From positions 1-34,771 of the forward strand of contig PCBK01000138.1 in the NCBI GenBank assembly GCA_002731275.1: a stretch of 34,771 nucleotides of DNA, in the 5' to 3' direction. The notes below the pieces were generated by a model. It was not told the origin of the DNA. It made no database searches and saw only the letters and a list, made by a program, of their open reading frames with translations. The position numbers and the translations under genes were made by a program. Shown here piece by piece: positions 32,098-34,771 of the stretch. Within the stretch, counting starts at the first letter, position 1; the number at the start of each line of letters is the position of its first letter. The DNA comes from Deltaproteobacteria bacterium. GTDB taxonomy: Bacteria; Myxococcota_C; UBA6777.

Positions 32098-32781
32098 TTA
32101 CTCAGTAGATTGTTTGGGTGAGACGACGATAGGCTTCTCGAATACGGGATCGAGTGCTTCTTCCGCGTGAATGTGGGCTTTCAGCTCATGGATAAGTGAG
32201 TCTGACTGTGTAAGCACACGTTTGACCTGCCCTTTGAAGTAGTTAAATGCGACAACGGCGGGGATTGCAACGAGCAACCCGACGGCTGTTGCGACGAGTG
32301 CTTCGGAGATGGCCGCCATGATCTTGGGTCCTGCTGATGACATCGCAGCGCCACCGAGCTCGCGAAAGGCATTGATGATACCAAGGACCGTACCAAACAA
32401 GCCGACAAAAGGAGCGTTATTCCCGAGTGTACCGAGAAAAGAAAGTCCACGTTCGAGACGTAACTTTTGCTCACTACGTGCACCTGTTGCGATCTCATCG
32501 ACAGCATTCGCGCCCCCTTTTGCGGTGCGCAGTCCTTCTTGCAGCACGATAATCTCGGGACTATCCCCTCCCGAAAAACGTTTCATCGCGAGATCGGGTC
32601 CCCCCGTCTGTAGCGCTGCGTTGAGCTTTCGCTTCTCTGCGTTGAGGTCCACTCTGTAGCGGAAAAAGAAGATCAGTCTCTCCATCATAATCGCGATGGA
32701 CGCGAAGCTCAGCAACAACAATACGTACAAAACCCATTCGGCCCCAACTGAGGCCATTGACCATAACTTTTCTGTTAACAC
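32098..32781 (-). CDS. exbB: MotA/TolQ/ExbB family proton channel protein
   Basis: The 227-residue protein has three transmembrane segments: about 15-35, a helix following LGTLGNNAPFVGLFGTVLGII, and ATAVGLLVAIPAVVAFNYF. It matches the ExbB/TolQ signature GLFGTVLGI. With ExbD it forms the inner-membrane proton channel driving TonB. A GTG at 32781 has AAAGG eight bases upstream; the ATG at 32757 is a weaker alternative. It is the first gene of the operon running exbB, exbD, tonB, receptor, lipoprotein. Confidence 0.92.
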   Translation of the reverse strand: MLTEKLWSMASVGAEWVLYVLLLLSFASIAIMMERLIFFFRYRVDLNAEKRKLNAALQTGGPDLAMKRFSGGDSPEIIVLQEGLRTAKGGANAVDEIATGARSEQKLRLERGLSFLGTLGNNAPFVGLFGTVLGIINAFRELGGAAMSSAGPKIMAAISEALVATAVGLLVAIPAVVAFNYFKGQVKRVLTQSDSLIHELKAHIHAEEALDPVFEKPIVVSPKQSTE

Positions 32782-32857
32782 AACACCAACCTTTGCTCGT
32801 GAAGAAGAAGAAAATCAAACGTGCACCAAAGCAACAAAGTGTTCATTCAGATCGCAC

Positions 32858-32886
32858 ATCCTAAGCACCTGACACTGACTTGACAA
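32858..32886 (-). promoter_or_regulatory. Candidate promoter for the exbB operon
   Basis: On the minus strand TTGTCA (32886-32881) is followed after 17 bases by TAGGAT (32863-32858), 77 bases before the exbB start. The plus strand carries TTGACA at 32880-32885, overlapping this -35, so a divergent promoter towards 32967 may share the site, although its -10 is weak. Confidence 0.4.
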
Positions 32887-32966
32887 GAGGGTAAATGATC
32901 TGTTAGGCAAGTAGCATTGAACGATGTTTTCATTCGATGAATGTGCTTCAATCTACGAGGCTTTCG

Positions 32967-33380
32967 ATGATCTGGAAGAATCAATTTGTAAAGAGTTTAC
33001 TCCTCGGAATATCCGTAACCTTAGCCCTTTCAGGATGTGGGCCTGTCCAATATACTGCGAAGTATCTTGACGCCACAGCTGCCATTGAGGCAGCACACGT
33101 CGAAAATGCCTGGAAACAAGCTTGCTACGAATATTACGCATCTATCCGTTATTTGCAAAAAGCAATGGAAGAAGCTGGCTTCTCCGACTTTGAAGCGGCC
33201 GCCAACTACGCAGACAAATCGTGGAAACTCGCTGTCGCAGCACGTAACCTTGCGAGAGAACGAAAAATCAAACGCAAGTACATCCCTGTGATGTGTCAGG
33301 CTCCCCCCAAGATTCTCAAGTTTTACAAGAAGAAAAAAGCTCCCAAACGTATCAGAATGGAGAAACGCATTGTCGACTAG
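32967..33380 (+). CDS. DUF4398-like lipoprotein
   Basis: The 137-residue protein begins with a signal peptide ending Leu-Ser-Gly-Cys, so it is lipidated. The mature part is helical and Ala/Lys-rich, with ATAAIEAAHVENAWKQA and YADKSWKLAVAARNLARER, in the manner of DUF4398 lipoproteins often found beside OmpA-type genes. The start at 32967 has GAGG seven bases upstream; the frame is open from 32937 without a ribosome site. The OmpA-like gene follows after about 48 bases, suggesting a shared role at the outer membrane and peptidoglycan. Confidence 0.75.
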   Translation: MIWKNQFVKSLLLGISVTLALSGCGPVQYTAKYLDATAAIEAAHVENAWKQACYEYYASIRYLQKAMEEAGFSDFEAAANYADKSWKLAVAARNLARERKIKRKYIPVMCQAPPKILKFYKKKKAPKRIRMEKRIVD

Positions 33381-33428
33381 CGCTCTTCGGAGTGGAATCG
33401 ATGTGACGATGCTGTCATGGAGGCTCAC

Positions 33429-34526
33429 TTGAAACGAAAATTTTCATACCTTCTCTTTTTGATCGGGGCTGGAGTGCTTCTCTCAGGGGGTTGTGCCACA
33501 GGTCCCGAAGTGCGCAATCGACTCAATTGGCTGAAGATCCAAATGAAAGAAGCCAAAAAAGATGGTGCGCGACTTTGTGCCCCCTACACTTATGCCCATG
33601 CCAAGGCTGAAACGAGCTTTGCCGAGCTTGAGCTAGACCAAGGACAACACATCCGTGCAGAATGGCACATGAAACGTGCTGTAGTCTGGGCCAAACTCGT
33701 CCGAAAAGAGATCGAACCCTTTCGTCAACGCAAAGAACTCTGGAAGTGTCGTGGAGAAGAAAAACCACGCCCACGCCCCAGACCACGACCACGGCCAAGA
33801 AAAATCGATCCTTGTGCCAAGGATACAGACAAAGATGGTATCCCAGATTGTCGCGACCTTTGCAAAAATCAATCAGAAGACTACCAAGGCTACGAAGACG
33901 TCGATGGATGTCCCGATGGTTCACGAGACAGCGATGGAGACGGCATCGCCGACTGGCGTGATAAATGTCCCCTCGAACCAGAAGATCGCAACGCATTCCT
34001 CGACAACGATGGCTGCCCAGACGCTGACCTCGACACAGATGGTGATGGTGTCCCCGATTACAAAGACAAATGTGTCCTTGTTCCTGGTGTCCCTCCCAAT
34101 GGATGTCCCGTTGTCGTGAAAAAACCCAAGTTCCGCTTGATCGTCGTCACCAAAAAGAAGATCGAGTTGAAACAAAAAGTATATTTCGCGACAGCACGTG
34201 CCAAAATTCGTAGCCGCTCATTTGAGATGCTTCGAGAGGTCTCAAAAGCCCTCCGCATCAACAAACTTTACGTATGTATTGAGGGACACACGGACTCTCG
34301 CGGTGGACGTCGATACAACAAGGGTCTCTCACAAAGACGTGCTCGTTCTGTACGCCGCTTCCTAATGCGAGAAGGTGTAGACCCCTCCACGATGCGACCC
34401 ATCGGATATGGTCCAGATTATCCCATCGATACCAACCGCACTCGCTCCGGTCGCGCAAACAACCGCCGTGTTGAATTCGCAATCGTCAAAGCAGGTGCAC
34501 GCTGCCCCAAAAAACAACTCAAGTAA
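33429..34526 (+). CDS. OmpA/Pal-like lipoprotein with thrombospondin type 3 repeats
   Basis: The 365-residue protein has a lipoprotein-type signal (candidate Cys22), a helical region similar to the preceding lipoprotein, and a Pro-Arg repeat linker. Three thrombospondin type 3 calcium-binding repeats of the DTDKDGIPDC kind follow. The C-terminal OmpA domain (about 255-355) contains VCIEGHTDSRG and GRANNRRVEF, the peptidoglycan-binding Asp and Arg positions. It anchors the outer membrane to the cell wall. A TTG at 33429 with GGAGG five bases upstream is preferred because that GGAGG lies inside the frame of the ATG at 33417, which itself has no good site. The ATG start cannot be excluded. Confidence 0.85.
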   Translation: MKRKFSYLLFLIGAGVLLSGGCATGPEVRNRLNWLKIQMKEAKKDGARLCAPYTYAHAKAETSFAELELDQGQHIRAEWHMKRAVVWAKLVRKEIEPFRQRKELWKCRGEEKPRPRPRPRPRPRKIDPCAKDTDKDGIPDCRDLCKNQSEDYQGYEDVDGCPDGSRDSDGDGIADWRDKCPLEPEDRNAFLDNDGCPDADLDTDGDGVPDYKDKCVLVPGVPPNGCPVVVKKPKFRLIVVTKKKIELKQKVYFATARAKIRSRSFEMLREVSKALRINKLYVCIEGHTDSRGGRRYNKGLSQRRARSVRRFLMREGVDPSTMRPIGYGPDYPIDTNRTRSGRANNRRVEFAIVKAGARCPKKQLK

Positions 34527-34539
34527 CCCCCCAGACTGC

Positions 34540-34693
34540 TCCGGCGGACGTTGCAAGTGTGCAACATACGCCTCAACAAACTCACCACCCTGAGCCTTCG
34601 GCTCTTCCCTCCTCTCAAACCTTTCGAGAGGAGGGACCATTCAACCGAGATACACGAAGATTTGGCCATAGTGCTGATCCGGCGGACGTTGCA
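34540..34693. repeat. 16-base direct repeat flanking hairpins
   Basis: TCCGGCGGACGTTGCA occurs perfectly at 34540-34555 and 34678-34693, 138 bases apart. Between and beyond lie several hairpins: GTTGCA/TGCAAC (34550-34565), GAGCC/GGCTC (34592-34604), the long hairpin at 34606-34636, and ATGTCG/CGACAT (34750-34765). The region after 34526 has no gene. It may be an intergenic repeat element that continues beyond the window. Confidence 0.45.
34606..34636 (+). terminator. 11-bp hairpin downstream of the OmpA-like gene
   Basis: TCCCTCCTCTC (34606-34616) pairs perfectly with GAGAGGAGGGA (34626-34636) around a 9-base loop, 80 bases after the OmpA-like stop. A short hairpin (34592-34604) precedes it directly. 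There is no T-tract, so it may stall or stabilise RNA rather than terminate it. Confidence 0.4.
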
Positions 34694-34771
34694 CTTGTGT
34701 CTCCGCAAACTCCCCTGACTCCACTCTACAATCCCCTTCTTTCAGACGTATGTCGCAGGCGACATCCTTGG

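Overview
The window is a densely packed bacterial chromosomal segment with about 27 protein genes. It looks like a Gram-negative, deltaproteobacterial or Myxococcota-like organism of moderate GC. The signs are a large secreted serine protease with Cys-rich repeats and a MYXO-CTERM-like tail, an OmpA lipoprotein with thrombospondin type 3 repeats, a lipoprotein with Asp-Gly-Gly repeats, a TonB-dependent receptor carrying its own TonB-like domain, and many hybrid signalling proteins. The lineage is inferred from gene content only. No phage integrase, transposase or CRISPR array was seen.

Layout. 1-440 is non-coding with a cluster of hairpins. 441-1874 holds a small membrane protein and a wax-synthase-like MBOAT acyltransferase. 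2201-6094 holds an outer-membrane-type protein, a DUF547 lipoprotein translationally coupled to a small membrane protein, a crotonase-family enzyme and an unknown exported protein. 6155-9976 (minus strand) holds an orphan periplasmic solute-binding protein, with a possible pseudoknot in its leader, and the protease. 10028-13488 holds a D12-class DNA adenine methylase divergent from a two-gene nucleic-acid repair operon: an HD-phosphoesterase/polynucleotide-kinase fusion followed by an Rnl2-type RNA ligase. 13494-18095 holds a ketopantoate-reductase-family enzyme, a lipoprotein with a Gly-Lys-Asp repeat, a double cyclic-nucleotide-binding-domain protein and an HSDL2-like SDR. 18256-19775 is an ECF-type sigma factor coupled to a membrane regulator.

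19808-26021 (minus strand) is a three-gene phosphorelay read in the order hybrid histidine kinase, single receiver, REC/PAS/REC/EAL protein, with each junction an ATGA overlap. The last protein has decayed kinase and receiver residues but an intact EAL active site. 26803-32781 (minus strand) is a TonB operon in the order exbB, exbD, tonB, TonB-dependent receptor, lipoprotein. Divergent from it are a DUF4398-like lipoprotein and an OmpA/Pal-like lipoprotein.

The most unusual region is the non-coding stretch 26430-26770. It holds two tRNA-like units, each preceded by nearly the same 20-base leader. The first has tRNA-Phe(GAA)-like D, anticodon and T arms in order but no pairing acceptor stem. 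In the second, a tRNA 3' half lies directly upstream of a tRNA 5' half, and their acceptor strands are perfectly complementary. That is the arrangement of a circularly permuted tRNA gene. Decay of a tandem tRNA array is the main alternative. The RNA end-healing and ligation genes elsewhere in the window make a link worth testing, but nothing in the sequence proves one.
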